Shown: positions 1-12,505, counted from the stretch's first letter. The stretch: 64,000 nucleotides of DNA from Trametopsis cervina (GCA_022385755.1 MU278358.1:263133-327132), one strand, 5' to 3'. Program-made: numbers and translations. The notes: generated by a model from the sequence alone, not told the origin.

Positions 1-3000
1 AGAAGTACTCACACCGCCCCTCTTCCCGCAATATCGTGCCCCCTTCTTCCAAAGCTATAAAGCTGGAGCACCACGACACACCGACTCGCGCTTTTATGGA
101 AGCGCAAGAACACGTTGCTGCATACACCCCTGGCGACGTCAAACCCAAGGTCGAAGACATGGAGAACTTAGAGGATACGCGCGAAAAGCTCGCGGATGTT
201 CAGCGGCAGCTTGTGCGGGTGAAACGCGATCTCGTCAGGGCCGAAGACAAGAGACACAAAACCAAGACTGATTATACCAGGATCGCGAAATTAGAGAGGG
301 AGCGCGGTGAGCTGCAAGCACAGAAGGAAGGGCTCAACGTTGCCATTCCGTCAATGCATACCCATGATCCACAACCCCCAACTTTCCCCGCAGCTTCTGG
401 ATCAAACGTCGACGCATCGTCCTCTTACCGAGACATGGTCGCTGATGATCGTGATTTCTTCATAAATTTCCCCAGTGTGCAGTACGCACAGCCGGTCGCA
501 TCGGGATCGAATGTTGATGTTCAGCAAGCTCGGTCAATGGCCGTGATGCTGGACGGGGAAGAATACCACACAGGAGCCTACGCCGATCCAGCTCTGGTGC
601 CACCAACCTCCACTCTATTTGGCCGTCCTGTCGACCATGGCGCCTGGGACAGAGATGGCGATTTTCACGGTCGTGGCAAGGACCACTTTGCTGGTCCTGT
701 AGCTAGAGCCGACGAGTGCGTATTTACTGGGTTTCCTTTATCGATTCTCCTCCGCTGACTGCTGCTCACTATCTGTAGTATCAATGACTTCTTAATCGAA
801 GCTGGAAATGCAGAATCCTTCGACAGCAACGAGAGCGTTCACAATGCGCTGCAGAAACTAGGCATGGGTGCATTGTATCAACTTCTCCCTGGTATGACGG
901 TGGCCTTGATGCCTCACCAAGTTATCGGGGTGGCCTGGATGGCGGATAAAGAGCAGAGGAGCTCGTTTAGAGGTGGGGTGCTCGCAGACGAAATGGGTCT
1001 AGGAAAGGTAGTATCATGGTTTTATCCATTCATCCGCACGGAATTAACTGTGTCTGTACAGACCGTGCAAATGATCGCCGTCATGGCGAAGAATAGACCT
1101 ACCAACCCTGCCCGGAAGGCCACCCTTATCGTTGCTCCTGTCGCATTACTTGATCAGTGGCAGTACGAAATTGAGGATAAGTCGGACATGAACCTTCGGT
1201 GCTTGATTTATCATGGTGAGTCAATTATCACTACCCGCAAGACAACTGTGCACGAGCCAACAATTTCGCATAGGCAATAGCAAGCCGAGGCGACTGGATC
1301 AGCTTGAGAAGTACGATGTCGTTCTCACAACGTATCACGTGCGTCAGGTTTCGAGAATAGGCGACGCTCGTTGTCACTCACATTAAATCTCCAGACATTG
1401 TTGTTGGAATGGCCCGATGACGAAGCTGTCGAGAGGGAGAGGAGAAAGAGAAAGAAGCGAAGATCGAACGCAGATGAGGACTTCATCGCCGATGACACAT
1501 CTGAGGAAGAGCGTCAAGTGCAGAGGAGGAAGGCTCGACAAATCAAAGGCTTGTTATTCGAAATGCCAGTGAGTGGCATGTATTCGTTTTTGTGGTATAG
1601 CTATGCTGATCATTGTTCGATACATAGTGGTAATTATCTCTACATGATGTACGACCCAAACCACTGATCTGGTCCTGTCAGGTATCGAATTGTTTTGGAC
1701 GAAGCGCAAAACATTCGAAACAAACGCACTCGTTCGTACTTCTTGCGTAGATTACCAGTCTATATTCACAGATCTTGCAGGTGTGTCTCGCGCGATTTCC
1801 AAGCTCGAAGCACAATATCGATGGTGTCTCACCGGGCAAGTTGTCACACCTCCGTATCCCAATCGTTTGCTGACTAGACCCACAGGACTCCGATTGTGAA
1901 CTCTTTGGGTGATGCATACCCTTTGTTCAGATTTCTGCGGATTCGGCCGTGGTATGACTGGAATGAGTTCAATAACCATGTTACGAGTAACGAGAAGAAA
2001 AACCGTACGTGTCAGGTCTTGAGCTTGAAGAATAATCAATGTACCAACAACCATGTCTGTAGCTTCCCTTGCTATGCAGAGGCTGCAGGTTATTTTCAGA
2101 TCCATGCTCCTCAGGCGCAAGAAAGACTCCGTAAGAATTCTGTGACATTGTTCTTGGCCGCAATTGACCCGAAAGTTAGAAACTTGATGGAAAGCCCTTG
2201 ATTGAATTACCTCCTAAGATTATCACTCTCCACAAGCTTGAATTTACTCAGGAAGAACGCGACATCTATAAAATGGTTGAAACTCAGTCTCAGGCTATTT
2301 TCAACAAATACCTGCGGGCCGGCACGGTACTCAAGTGAGCAGTCCTCTGGGATCACAATGTTCGCACTGACGATTGAGTGTCTCAACCAGGAACTACTTT
2401 CAAGGTAAGGCTGGCACGCTGCGTAAGGGTTTTTGCTTATGCTCATTGCAAGCGATTTAGTTCTCGTCATGTTGCTCCGACTGCGTCAAATTTGCTCCCA
2501 TGCATCGTTGATTACAGAGCAGAGTTATGCTTTCATCCGTCCTGGGGAGTACCTTGACACCGGGGACAAGAACTCGGAGCTTCTCCGTGCAGTCGAGCTT
2601 GTGGGCACGGTTTTCGTAGAAAAGATGAGGGCCAAGTACAAGAACCTCGCCATCGCACGTTTGGCTGCGGAAGCTGAAGTAGGTCTTTGGCCCGTGCGGA
2701 ATCGGTAGTTATACTAACATGCTACCTTTCAGTCCGCAGATGCTGCGCTCGAGGACGAGGAGATTGAGTGTCCGATTTGCTTTGAAAACTACGTAGATCC
2801 CGTGGTAACTCCTTGTTGCCACTTGTTCTGCCGGGAATGCGTCGGTATGTGGCAAGCTCATCGCGTGCAGGCCAGGCCTAACTTCATCCCTTGAAAAGTG
2901 AATGCAATCAATAGCTTCCACCCCGATCCCGGACCACAGGCAAACCCGGCTGAGAACCATCCTAAGTGCCCGGTCTGTCGAGGTAAAATCAGCGAGACGC

Positions 3001-4347
3001 ATATCTTCTCCCGGGAGATCTTCGAACCGATGGAGGACGAACTCAAGGACGAGGATGTTGAGATGGTGGACGCGGCCCCGAAGCCGGCTCCTGGCCGTGT
3101 TCTGCGTAAGAGGAAAGCTACTCGAGGACACCTCATTGACTCGGGCGAAGAGCGTTCTGGGGATGATGACGACTATGATGACCTGAGCGATTTTATCGTC
3201 GGATCCGACGAAGACGAGGAAGAACAAACTGCCCGACGCGAACTTAAAAAGCGTCTTAGCAAGGCCAAAGGCAAACGTGCCGTTCGCAAGATCGTTGTTG
3301 ACTCGGACGACGAATATGACGAGGACATTATCCATGGGGCTAAGCCAGATATTGATATTGAGGCCACACCGGAGCAGATTGCGATGATGCCCAAGTTCCT
3401 CCCATCCACGAAGATGAAGGTCAGTCATATTTTCCGCATGAACTTCGTGTGGCTCATTCGGATACACCACAGTTCATGATGGAGACTCTGCGGACGCTGG
3501 CGAGCGAGAAACCGGACGAAAAGGTTCGAAACTCCTTGGTGTCATCAGTATCCGTGACTTACCTTACGTATTGCCATAGGTCCTTGTGGTCTCTCAGTGG
3601 ACCCAATGTCTGCAGCTCGTGTCGGACTATCTGACTGAGAACGGATTCCTCCATGTGAAGTACGCATCACTTGTGTCATTTGCTCTTTGTTTGAGGCTGA
3701 TCATACACAAATAGGTATCAGGGCGACATGAACCGAAGCAAGCGTGACCAAGCTGTTCGAGCGTTCATGTCCAAGGAGAAGGCATCTATCATGCTCATGA
3801 GCCTCAAGTGTGGAGGTGTGGGACTGAATCTTACTCGGGCCAATCGTGCGTTTGTTTTGTGGGCTGTTTCTATCGTATCTGACTAAATTGTTCAAACGGA
3901 ATAGACGTTATCAGCCTGGACTTGGGTACGCAATGTATACTCCAGTACATGATACGTATGTGATATCTAACACGATTTTTATAGGCTGGAGTATGGCTGT
4001 AGAACAGCAAGCCTATGACCGTGTTCACCGTCTCGGTCAGCATCGTCCTGTCGACGTGCAGCGACTGGTTATTGCAGACACCGTGGAAGACCGTATTCTT
4101 GCCCTACAAGAACGAAAGAAGACCCTCGCTGATGGGGCTCTTGGCGACATTGAGAAAGCGAAACTCGGAAGTAAGGTCTACTGCCTTTGAATTCGTTGCT
4201 TCTTGCTAATGCAGCGTTTCTTGCGTAGGGTTGAGTGTGAGGGAGTTGGCTAATAGTATGTCTTATCCGTTCCTCTTTTTAATTCAGTGCTAATCCTTAC
4301 CTTTAGTATTCGGTTTGGATACTCGTGGAAAGCGCATCGAGCAGTAA
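1..4347 (+). CDS. SNF2-family DNA translocase with RING finger (ULS1/RAD5-like), 5' partial
   Basis: A nuclear ATP-dependent DNA translocase with an internal RING finger, the arrangement of RAD5/RAD16/ULS1 proteins, which combine chromatin remodelling with ubiquitin ligase activity. The frame is open to the left edge without an ATG, so the N-terminus is missing. Seen in order: a charged helical stretch (about 150-330), helicase motif I DEMGLGKT split by an intron near 1008-1060, motif Ia region [12 protein letters not shown], motif II as LDEAQNIRN (about 1695), a C3HC4 RING (CPICFENY...CCHLFCREC...CPVCRG, 2770-2990), a very acidic Lys/Arg-rich insert (3030-3340), then the helicase C half with [18 protein letters not shown] and the end GKRIEQ. 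There are about a dozen introns. The intron at 1836-1885 appears to be GC-AG. Subfamily assignment (ULS1 rather than RAD16) is inferred from the RING placed between the lobes and the acidic insert. Confidence 0.88.
1836..1885 (+). other. Non-canonical GC-AG intron in the SNF2/RING gene
   Basis: The frame reads WCLTG, then resumes TPIVNSL, only if the splice donor is GCAAGT at 1836 and the acceptor is ACAG ending at 1885. The nearby GT at 1840 would put the next exon in a frame that stops at once. The junction restores the conserved SNF2 segment TGTPI (motif III region). Confidence 0.65.
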
Positions 4348-4698
4348 AGTGTTGAATTTATATGTATTGCTTTGCCTGCGGCATTCTTCCCGCTTAATAT
4401 TTGCAGTATTGTACCCTTTCAGTGTATACTCTAAAATAACAGTCGTCTAGTTATTATACGTATATCCATATACCGCAGTTCCCCTACAAGAATAATGTAG
4501 TAGTGACATAGAATGGCATCCAAGTTCGGGATCCTGAATTTCGGTGTGGCTGGGCGGTTAACTTGGCCATAACAGAACGCTCTGGCGCCTGTCCATTCCC
4601 TCATACAGTCCTGGTCGTGCTCACGCCAGTTCGACACTTAGAATCACATTCGCGGTCGCTCAACCTCATAACGCAACATAACTTTGGTCGCATATACA
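4348..4698. other. Intergenic, 3' end of the SNF2 gene to the SWIB gene
   Basis: This 351-base spacer lies between two same-strand genes. It is AT-richer than the flanks and should hold the 3' UTR of the first gene and the promoter of the second. No further gene or clear TATA box was seen. Confidence 0.6.
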
Positions 4699-6291
4699 AT
4701 GGATATGCAGAAACCTCCTACGAAACGACGCAAGCTCGTCGACAAGAATGTCCCTAACGCAATCTTACACTCAGCGGAGTTCTCTGTCGACTCTCAGATG
4801 TATCAAGACCTGCTCAATATGGAGAAGAAGCTGGACTGGACAATGACAAGGAAACGTGTGGAGGTGCAGGATACGTTGGGAAAACCCATGTCTGTGAGTT
4901 GGTTCCGTTGTGCCACTGTCATAGTTCGGAGCCCAACTGTGTGCACGCTCATGCACTTGCTACGCAGACAACTCGCACTCTTCGGATATTTCTCAGCCAT
5001 ACTGTTTCCGGGCAGCAATGGCAGCAGGGCGACGCGTTGCCGGCTGATGGCACCATAAACGTTGAGACGGGGGAAGGCATTCCTGCATTTCAATTCAAGG
5101 TAGAGGGGCGGCTACTTGAGGTGAGCACTGCACGCTGTCTTCCTAACATTCCAGTCCTTACTCGCCCATGACAAGATACCGAACCAGAGAGCAAAGGATC
5201 GTGTACCTCCTCGGAAGTTCTCGACGCTTGTGAAACAAGTGGTTGTGGAACTTGATCGAGACCCTGCTCAATATCCCGACAGCAATACAGTAGAGGTACG
5301 AGAACATCTTGCCCAGAAGTGCGCAAACATCTGATTCGGCTGTAGTGGGTGCGCTCTGCTCAAAATTCAGCCCCTTTGGACGGATTCTCTGTGAAGAGAC
5401 GCGGAGACGGCGTAACGAAGATCAGAGTTATCATACATCTGGAACAACACCCTGAGCATTTCAAAGTACACTCCGAGCTTGGTAAGTTCTTCTTATGCTC
5501 GTGTTGTCGTTATACTCACGTAAAGCCCAGGCGCGCTTCTCGGCATCCAGGAGGAAACACGCACTGGTGTCATACAAGCACTGTGGAATTACATAAAACT
5601 ACAGGACCTGCAAGACAAGGTAGATAGACGGGTTATTAGACTAGACGCCCCTTTGCGGAAGGTAAGTTTGCATCACTTTTTCCGCCCTATGTGTCCTCAT
5701 TAATCTGTATTACAGATATTCCAAGTAGAGCATTTCTCCTTCCAAGGGATTCCGGACCGTGTCAACCACTTCCTTACACGCGCAGACCCAATCGTGTTAC
5801 ATTATACCCTGGACCCGTCCCAGCCGCCCCCCGAAAAGGCAGCAGCGTTTGATGTGGAAGTGCGAGTCGAAGACACATCGTTAAAGAGTCGCATGAGCCA
5901 TGTTGTTATGAACATGGCCCCGGAGGCTGCTAAGGAAATCACAAAACTGGACGATGAGGTCTGGTTCATTCAATTAGTTCTATTTTGACTTGATGAACAA
6001 TCTTATCCTTCACAGATATCCTTGCATGTGCAGTCGCTGCAGAATTCCCACCTCAAAAGAACATTCCTCCAATCCTTCGCTTCGAACCCGCAAGAGTTTG
6101 TACAAACATGGCTTGAATCTCAGTCGCGAGACTTGGAGGCCGTCATGGGTAGCGGGCCCAGTGAGGGTGCAACCTTGAGGCAGGACGATCTGCGCAGGAG
6201 CGAGTACTTCAAGCTCCCATGGGTGGAGGAGGCAGTCGCCATTCAGGAAGGCCTACGCCTTGCGTCGCAGGTGGGACTTGCGCAGCAATAG
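4699..6291 (+). CDS. SWI/SNF-RSC chromatin remodelling subunit with SWIB domain (Rsc6/Swp73/SMARCD)
   Basis: An accessory subunit of SWI/SNF or RSC remodelling complexes in the nucleus. The ATG at 4699 opens MDMQKPPTKRRKLVDKN, a basic N-terminus. The next segment, SQMYQDLLNMEKKLDWTM, matches the SMARCD signature, followed by TRTLRIFLSHT and VEGRLLE. The SWIB/MDM2 fold follows (ALLGIQEETRTGVIQALW, LQDKVDRRVIRLD, VEHFSFQGIPDRVNHFL), and the C-terminal helical part ends QVGLAQQ. Introns are seen after KPMS (about 4889), VEGRLLE, SNTVE, HSELG, DAPLRK and KLDDE, giving about 440 residues, normal for the family. Basidiomycetes usually carry one or two paralogues, so Rsc6 and Swp73 cannot be told apart here. 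It follows another chromatin gene on the same strand. Confidence 0.93.
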
Positions 6292-6463
6292 ATTATTGGC
6301 ATTATTGTATTGTTATCGCAGCTTTATTATCCATTGTAATGCAACTGTATACGTTTGACTCAAAGTCTATTTTGTGTGTCTACTATCTTACAACCTTCAA
6401 ACAGGGATTGTTCGTTGAATGCTTTTGCTTGAACGTTTACAACCCGACCTCTTCTCCGAGCAA

Positions 6464-8369
6464 CTATTTCAACGAGACGGTTAGAGGACCATACGACAAG
6501 GAGAACCATCTCACCTCGGGGGCAGCCTTGGCAACACTCTTCAGCTTCTTACATTCTCCGATGACATTCGACGCTATAGGAGTGTGCAATTGGCCAGTTG
6601 ACTTAAAGCGATAAAGGTACCTGCAGCGATATTCACATGAGGCGATGGTAAATCACCTTGATGATTGGCAGCACTTACCGCAAACAGGCTTCTTCCTTGA
6701 AATCTGCGTAGAGTTTGCGATTATACTTCCTCTTTGAAGAGTGCATGAGTACAACATGACTATACTATTGACCATCGCATACCTCTTCTCTTCTCGCCTC
6801 CTCTTCATACTTGTGACTCTGGTGGATCAAGAAGTGGTCCGACATAACGTAAAATGTGACACCACTGAGATATAACTCGAAGAGGCAGGCGGCCTTGTTG
6901 CCTCCATATCCTGTAAACCGCTCATCGCACCTGTCAAAGCCTCGTACGGTCAGTTCTTCATGTGATTGGGGGTGCGTGAGTGTCGGGCTGACCATGTAAC
7001 GCGTTTGCTCATAATAACGTATGGTTCGTACGCGCTTTGGTACTGTGTCACTTCGTAGACCTCCTCAAGTCCGGGTGGAATGGAGAAATATTTAGCATAG
7101 TCCGTGCTGTTGTGTCCGGGTGCCCACGATGCGTGAAACGCTGCAATTTTAGGGGTCGGGCCAGATGTCAAGCGCATGAGACTCTGATGACAGGTCAGTC
7201 AGTATGTCGAACATTTGGTTATCTCCACACCTCTTTGTCTCGTGGGAAGGTGGATTGGTCTATACCATCCTCTTGCCGAACGTATTCGAATGCCGGAAGT
7301 ACCAGCGCAATTTTACCATCTCGTAACTTCTTGATGACTTCAACATCGATGATCGACGTGTTTCTCGTGTCACGAGCAGCCGCTTCGTCCAGACCCAGTC
7401 CAAGGCGAGATCCCTTGTAGTCGTTGTTGTAGCGTCCTAAGTTATTACGAATAGCGCTGCGCCAGTCGGTACATATGGCAAAGTCAACGTCCAACATCAT
7501 TACGAATTCTGTCCGCGAGAATAGGCGAGCAATATTGCGCCATACGTTGAACTGCCTTGCGCCCTCAGTCGTACCAGTGTCAGGGTCATTAGTGCCAGAA
7601 GATCCAGTGCCAGAGGACGGCGAAAGAGCCAAGTGGACGTCCACGTAAGTAGCAAAGTGAGGAGAAGAAGCATATAGAGCTTCGAGATCTTTGACTGCAT
7701 TGATAAAGTGACGGGTAGCAGTATGGCTCGGCGGGTTAAGATTACGAGAAGGCATTGGAATATGAATTGTGACGGATATTGGACCTATAAGCAAATAGAT
7801 TCTCAGATATGCATTTAAGAGCTCAGGCCAACAAAGTTACCCTGATAGCGTTCCACTAGCTGCTTGAGAACCTTGTATCGGTTGCTGGTGACTAGCGTTG
7901 TAATAGTAACGTCTTCTGCATCCACAGGAGCCCGTGCCTTGTAGTAAAATGGTATTATCTTCGTAGGGTGCATAGACTGAGCGAAAGCTTTGGACAAGAA
8001 CGTCGCCTCCCGTATAGGTAAAGGGTTCTGGCGACCCAGCTGGTCCGTGTCAAGAGGTTCCATCCAGTCTAGCATGTAGTCAGAAGTCTCAAAGTCCCAT
8101 AGAGAGTTATCCTTCGCGTGGGTGTCTTTATGCTGAGCGAAAGTTGCTCGTTGTGCTTGGGCTACAAGATCTACACGAGGTTGAGGGGGCGTGTCTGTGC
8201 CGAGTGGTAGGACCTTCGGAATCGCAAATCCATAATCAAACAAAGATAAGACCAAGGAGGAGAGGGGGACAACGACAGCGTAGTTTGTCGTGTAAATTAG
8301 AGCTGCCACCAAGTATCCAAGACATCCTAGCTGCAGTAATTTCGTAGCGCAAGTTCTAGGATTGAGCAT
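6464..8369 (-). CDS. LARGE-type glycosyltransferase, GT49 family, type II membrane protein
   Basis: A Golgi glycosyltransferase resembling the GT49 domain of LARGE/B4GAT1. The ATG at 8369 gives MLNPRTCATKLLQLG followed by one long hydrophobic anchor near the N-terminus. The catalytic part shows TTLVTSNRYKVLKQLVERYQ, a putative metal-binding DVD in FVMMLDVDFAICTDWR, IALVLPAFEYV, and the GT49 hallmark CDERFTGYGGNKAACLFELYL with DHFLIHQSHKY. Introns: after VERYQ (about 7843), after RDKE, before CDERF, and after RREE. A further GTAAGT/CAG intron (about 6679-6619) leads to a last exon CLRYLYRF... that stops at 6464. If that intron is not spliced, the protein stops at 6675. Fungal members are uncharacterised, so the acceptor substrate is unknown. 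Confidence 0.85.
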
Positions 8370-8612
8370 CTCGATGAGGCAGGTCCACAAGGCTCTTGGG
8401 CAGACACAGATTCTGTTCCAATAGTCACCTGAGAGTGGATGGACCACAGTGACGGTCTGAGATCAAGAGCTTGAAGCGAATCGCCCGGGTGTCGGTGTGG
8501 GTAATGTGAGGCCTAGCTGTGATTGCCCGATCGGATCTCAAGCAGTTCCTGCACGGACATCCGGCCCGCCTCCAAAAATCCAAGGATATGCACTCTTCTG
8601 CCTCCTCTAGCC

Positions 8613-9541
8613 ATGGTGAGTGTTCCCGATAACCGTCAATATGTTTTGCATACCTTTGACCCGTCAATCTCACAAAGGGCTCACGCGTCGAAATCCTGAA
8701 CGATGACGGCTATCGCTCTGATGGACGTAGGCAATACGAACTGCGCGAAATAACCATGGATCTCTCGCAACGCGGGACCGCGGATGGGTCTGCTATGATC
8801 ACACACGGCCTGACACAGGCTCTCGTTTCTGTGTTCGGGCCAAGAGAAGCAAAAATGCGGTCTCAGACGTTGCATGACCGTGCTGTTTTGAACGTGGAGG
8901 TGAACATCGCGCCGTTCAGCTCAGGAGAAAGGAGGAGGCGGGGAAGAGGAGACAAGTGAGTTCGGCCACGCATGCATTTAACCATACTTCTCCGATTACT
9001 GGAACTCACTCGAACGATTTTATCTACTCAAAGACGAATACTCGAGCTAGCTGCCGCCATAAAATCCACATTCGAACCCGTTGTCCAGACGTCTCTCTAT
9101 CCACGCTCCCAAATCGACATCTATGTACATATTCTCCAACAAGACGGTGGGCTTATGCAAGCCGGAATCAACGCTACGACACTTGCCCTTGTCAGCGCTG
9201 GTATACCTCTCCTTGATTTTGTCTGCGCCGTCACTGGCGGCGTGCACTCCACCTCTCCCATGCTCGACCTCACCACGCTGGAAGAAAATGACATTCCTCA
9301 TTTAACGGCCGCGGTCATGCCAAAGAGCGGAAAAGTTACGCTAGTGACCATGGAGACGCGGTTGCACGTTGATCGCTTCGGAGACATCTTCAAGTTGGCA
9401 TGTGAGGCCGGGCAGGTCATACATAAAGAAATGAAAAGGGCGGTCAAGGCGCGTACGCAGAAGTTGGTGGACTCTATGGATACAGGGCCGCGTGCGCATA
9501 CAGAGTACGATAAGGATGTTGATATGGACGCAATGGAATGA
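8613..9541 (+). CDS. RRP41: Exosome complex subunit RRP41/Ski6 (RNase PH fold)
   Basis: A structural RNase-PH-type subunit of the RNA exosome, the 3'-5' RNA processing and decay core in nucleus and cytoplasm. Visible motifs: RVEILNDDGYRSDGRR, DLSQRGTADGSAM, VSVFGPREAKMR, LNVEVNIAPFSSGERRR, LQQDGGLMQAGINATTLAL, and the C-terminal helix ending MDVDMDAME. The best start is an ATG at 8613-8615 that forms an exon on its own: it is followed by GTGAGT, and the acceptor at 8677 restores MGSRVEIL. A second intron runs 8956-9033 (GTGAGT...AAAG). The length is about 260 residues, normal for RRP41. The catalytic residues of bacterial RNase PH are not expected in eukaryotic RRP41. The gene diverges from the GT49 gene across about 240 bases, which probably act as a shared promoter. 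Confidence 0.93.
8616..8677 (+). other. Intron directly after the RRP41 start codon
   Basis: GTGAGT follows the ATG at once and CAAAG closes the intron at 8677. Joining gives ATG-GGC-TCA-CGC-GTC, which is in frame with the conserved RRP41 N-terminus. No other in-frame ATG lies upstream of the conserved block in the second exon. Confidence 0.7.
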
Positions 9542-9680
9542 AATTACCAAATGCTCGAGGCATCGATATCTGAGAACGCAGCACTAGGGTAACCAAGATA
9601 GTTTGTCCGTCCAGCTAACCTGTCCTAGTTGTACATCATCATTATACAGTACATGAATTATAAGGGCAGCAATATATTGC

Positions 9681-12505
9681 TTATATTTCTTGAGCACTTA
9701 ATGCCTTCGTCAACTCTTTCACCCTCTTCTCCCATCCTTCCACCTCCGCAAGCCGGTCTTCGATGGCGAGAATCTCCCTGTCAAGACCCATACGCTCCTC
9801 CGCAGTACCTACTTGGGACAGCGTCCACGAGCCATCACCGTCACCGTTTATTGTCAACAGTTTCGTGTGGAATCTCGCCAGCGACAGTCTTCTCAAACAA
9901 GCAGCAGTCAGCATGATGTAACCAGCCAGTACGGAATGCAACGTACCGTAATGATATCGTGATGAGGGTGATTCCTAGTGATTTTGCATGCTCATACATG
10001 CGTCCTTCCACGTCGCTTGAGACCGCGCTGGTACACTCTGTACACCGCAGTACAATCAATGAGTGTGCTCGCTTGACATTGGTATCTCATGCTCACCATC
10101 CAGTACAGCAAATTTGGGCTTATGATAAAACACCCTCGCCATCGCCATCTGCAGCATTCAGCTTTCAGCACGATAATACCCATTTTCCACTTGAAACTCA
10201 CCCTCTGTTTCTCACCACCGCTCAGCACGTCTCTCCACTCCTTCCTGGTGAACCAGCCGCCCTCTCTGCTCGGAAGGTACGCAAGGTTCACTGCGCCCAG
10301 GATTTCCATCAACTCCTCTTCCGTCCGCCCAGACTCAACAAACTCCGCATACGAGTCTGGATAAATCACCCTGGCGTTTACAAATAGCTAGTCAATCTCC
10401 ATCGCCAAATCCTTGGGATCACAAAACTCACTGATCAAGCAAGCTCCCCGCAACCATATAACTTCTCTGCGGCACAACGAACACTCCTTTCTTTCCAGGC
10501 GGTCTGCTCACCTCCGCCCGGTGTCGGTTTTCAGTGTATGACCGTCCGGCCCAGAGGCCGGCAATTACTCTTGCTACGCTCGTCTTGCCAACGCTGTTGC
10601 TTCCAGTGATCATGAGGTGGTCTCCGGGTCTGAGAGTAAGAGAGAGATCGCGGACAAGGATGAGCGGAACATTGGCTGTGTTTTGCGGGACCGAGACGTC
10701 TACGTGAGAGAGTTGAACTCTGTCGTCCTGTTCAGGGGAAGGCGGACGCGTAGATTGCGTAGTGAGGGAAGCTAGTGAAGACGAGATGGCGATTGTGTCA
10801 GAGGAGGGAGGTTTGATGTCGTGTAATGTAGATAGGAGAGTGTATAGTCGTGTGGTCAAACCTGCAAGCTCTAGCAGATCCTTATACGCATACATGAGAC
10901 GGCCGCCAGCGTCGGCCAAAGAAAGGAGGAGACGTCGGGAAGAAATATAGGCTGCACCAACCAGGCTCAGTAGGTGAAGCGGAATGACATAATTTTGCAC
11001 GACACATACTTTCAGTGCGGTTTGCAACTTCATTATTGGTTCCTTCGTCCGACGGGCCAGATGCTTGTATTCCAACATTCCGTTTTCTACGAGTGAACAA
11101 GACAGGGATAGCAATCAGGCCATAGCCAGCCGCACTCCAGAGGTATTTGATCACGTAATCCTCTGTCCACTCGTAGGCAATACGTATCTATGTATGCATA
11201 ATGAGCAAAGTGGATAACCTTTGAAGCATGAAAACAGCTAACCTTGTAAATAGAGTTGATGTGCTTGATCAGGCGCAGGTACGCTCTCCAGAGAATGTCC
11301 CTCTCTCGCGGACCGCCATTGTAGAATGCCACTTCTTCGCTTTCTCTTCCGACTCTTCCCATGCCGGCACGATACTCGCCCTCTAGTCTCGCTTCTACGG
11401 CGGCCAAGCGACCAAAGGCGGGTGTCACAGCACGCAGAATACGCGCCGTCACATAGTAATTGACAAACAAAAGTAGCGTACCACGCACACCGAGGGTGCG
11501 GGACAGCTGTGAAGTAAATAAGAGGAGGTCAAGGGAAGGCTTAAGCACATTTCCACTGCAAGGATAGTTATTACCATTGTTTTGATATAAGAAGAGAGCT
11601 ACTACGCACTAGACTTGAGAAAATGCGTCGCAGAATGCTGATATATCCGAAGTGATGTACTGGTCCACTCCCTCCAATCCGCCTTCTTGACCGATACGAT
11701 AATATCGGAGGTCCGGGGCAGAAGACAGGTATAGATCGTGAGTGTAGCGCGTCAGACGCGTGCGAAGACGCAGGGATAGTTTGGCTTGCAGGTAGTGGAT
11801 CTACGTAGAGGTTAAATGTTGTGGGCAGAATACTAGTCGAGATGATGCCTACCATTGTGTTCGTGTATGTACTTGGAATTGCGAGCGCGAACCACAGTCC
11901 GAGACCCTTCAGGAAACCCTTACCGTCAGCACTGACGATATTACGGACCAGCCGACCATCAAGTCTTGCCACCGCAACACTTAGGACCGTCCGCAATATC
12001 AGAAAGAAGGAATGCAAAGCAAGGATCAATGATTCTTTCGAGTGCCATGACGGGAATGCAATTCTCAAAACAGCAAGCAGCTGTCGCAATGAGGTTCTGT
12101 CAAGGTTAGGCTTGTGATTAGGAGGGATTGGTGGGAAGCGGGCTGCATCATCGGCAAGTTGGGAGGCCGGAGTGGGTCTTATGGGAACCTACTCAGAGAA
12201 GATAGTGTAAGAGCAGAAAGATTGAAACACTGCAACGAACGGACCTCAGATATTCCATTTCGATACGGTACCAGCAACGTTTTAGACCCATCTGGTTCCT
12301 TCACGTACAGTTGTTGTAGCGCAGTTGCCAATTCCTCTGGAGAAAGCTTGCCTCTGGAGACGCGAGGTAAAACGAGCTTTGCGATAACCTCTTGGGGCAC
12401 CTGAAGCAGGCGCGACCTCAGAAGAAGGAGTGTGGCAAGTGCGACAAGAACCGGCCGCCGTTGCTGTGAGAGAGCCGCCGACAGCGCGACGTATGATTGG
12501 GGCAT
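9681..12505 (-). CDS. Peroxisomal ABC half-transporter, ABCD family (fatty acyl-CoA import, PXA type)
   Basis: A half-size ABC transporter of subfamily D, which carries very-long-chain or long-chain acyl-CoA into peroxisomes for beta-oxidation, usually as a dimer. The N-terminal membrane region has HSFFLILRTVLSVAVARLDG and GLGLWFALAIPSTYTNTM. The EAA-like motif reads SEEVAFYNGG, as in ABCD proteins. In the nucleotide-binding domain, Walker A is GSNSVGKTS, the signature is LSGGEKQR and Walker B is FAVLDE with a following CTSAVSSDVEG; the last two are split by introns. The tail HTKLLTINGDGDGSWTL fits family ends. The start is set at the ATG at 12505 (MPQSYVALSAALS), because the frame above it has no ATG; an extra 5' exon is possible. 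Which partner (Pxa1 or Pxa2) it corresponds to is not resolved. Confidence 0.9.
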
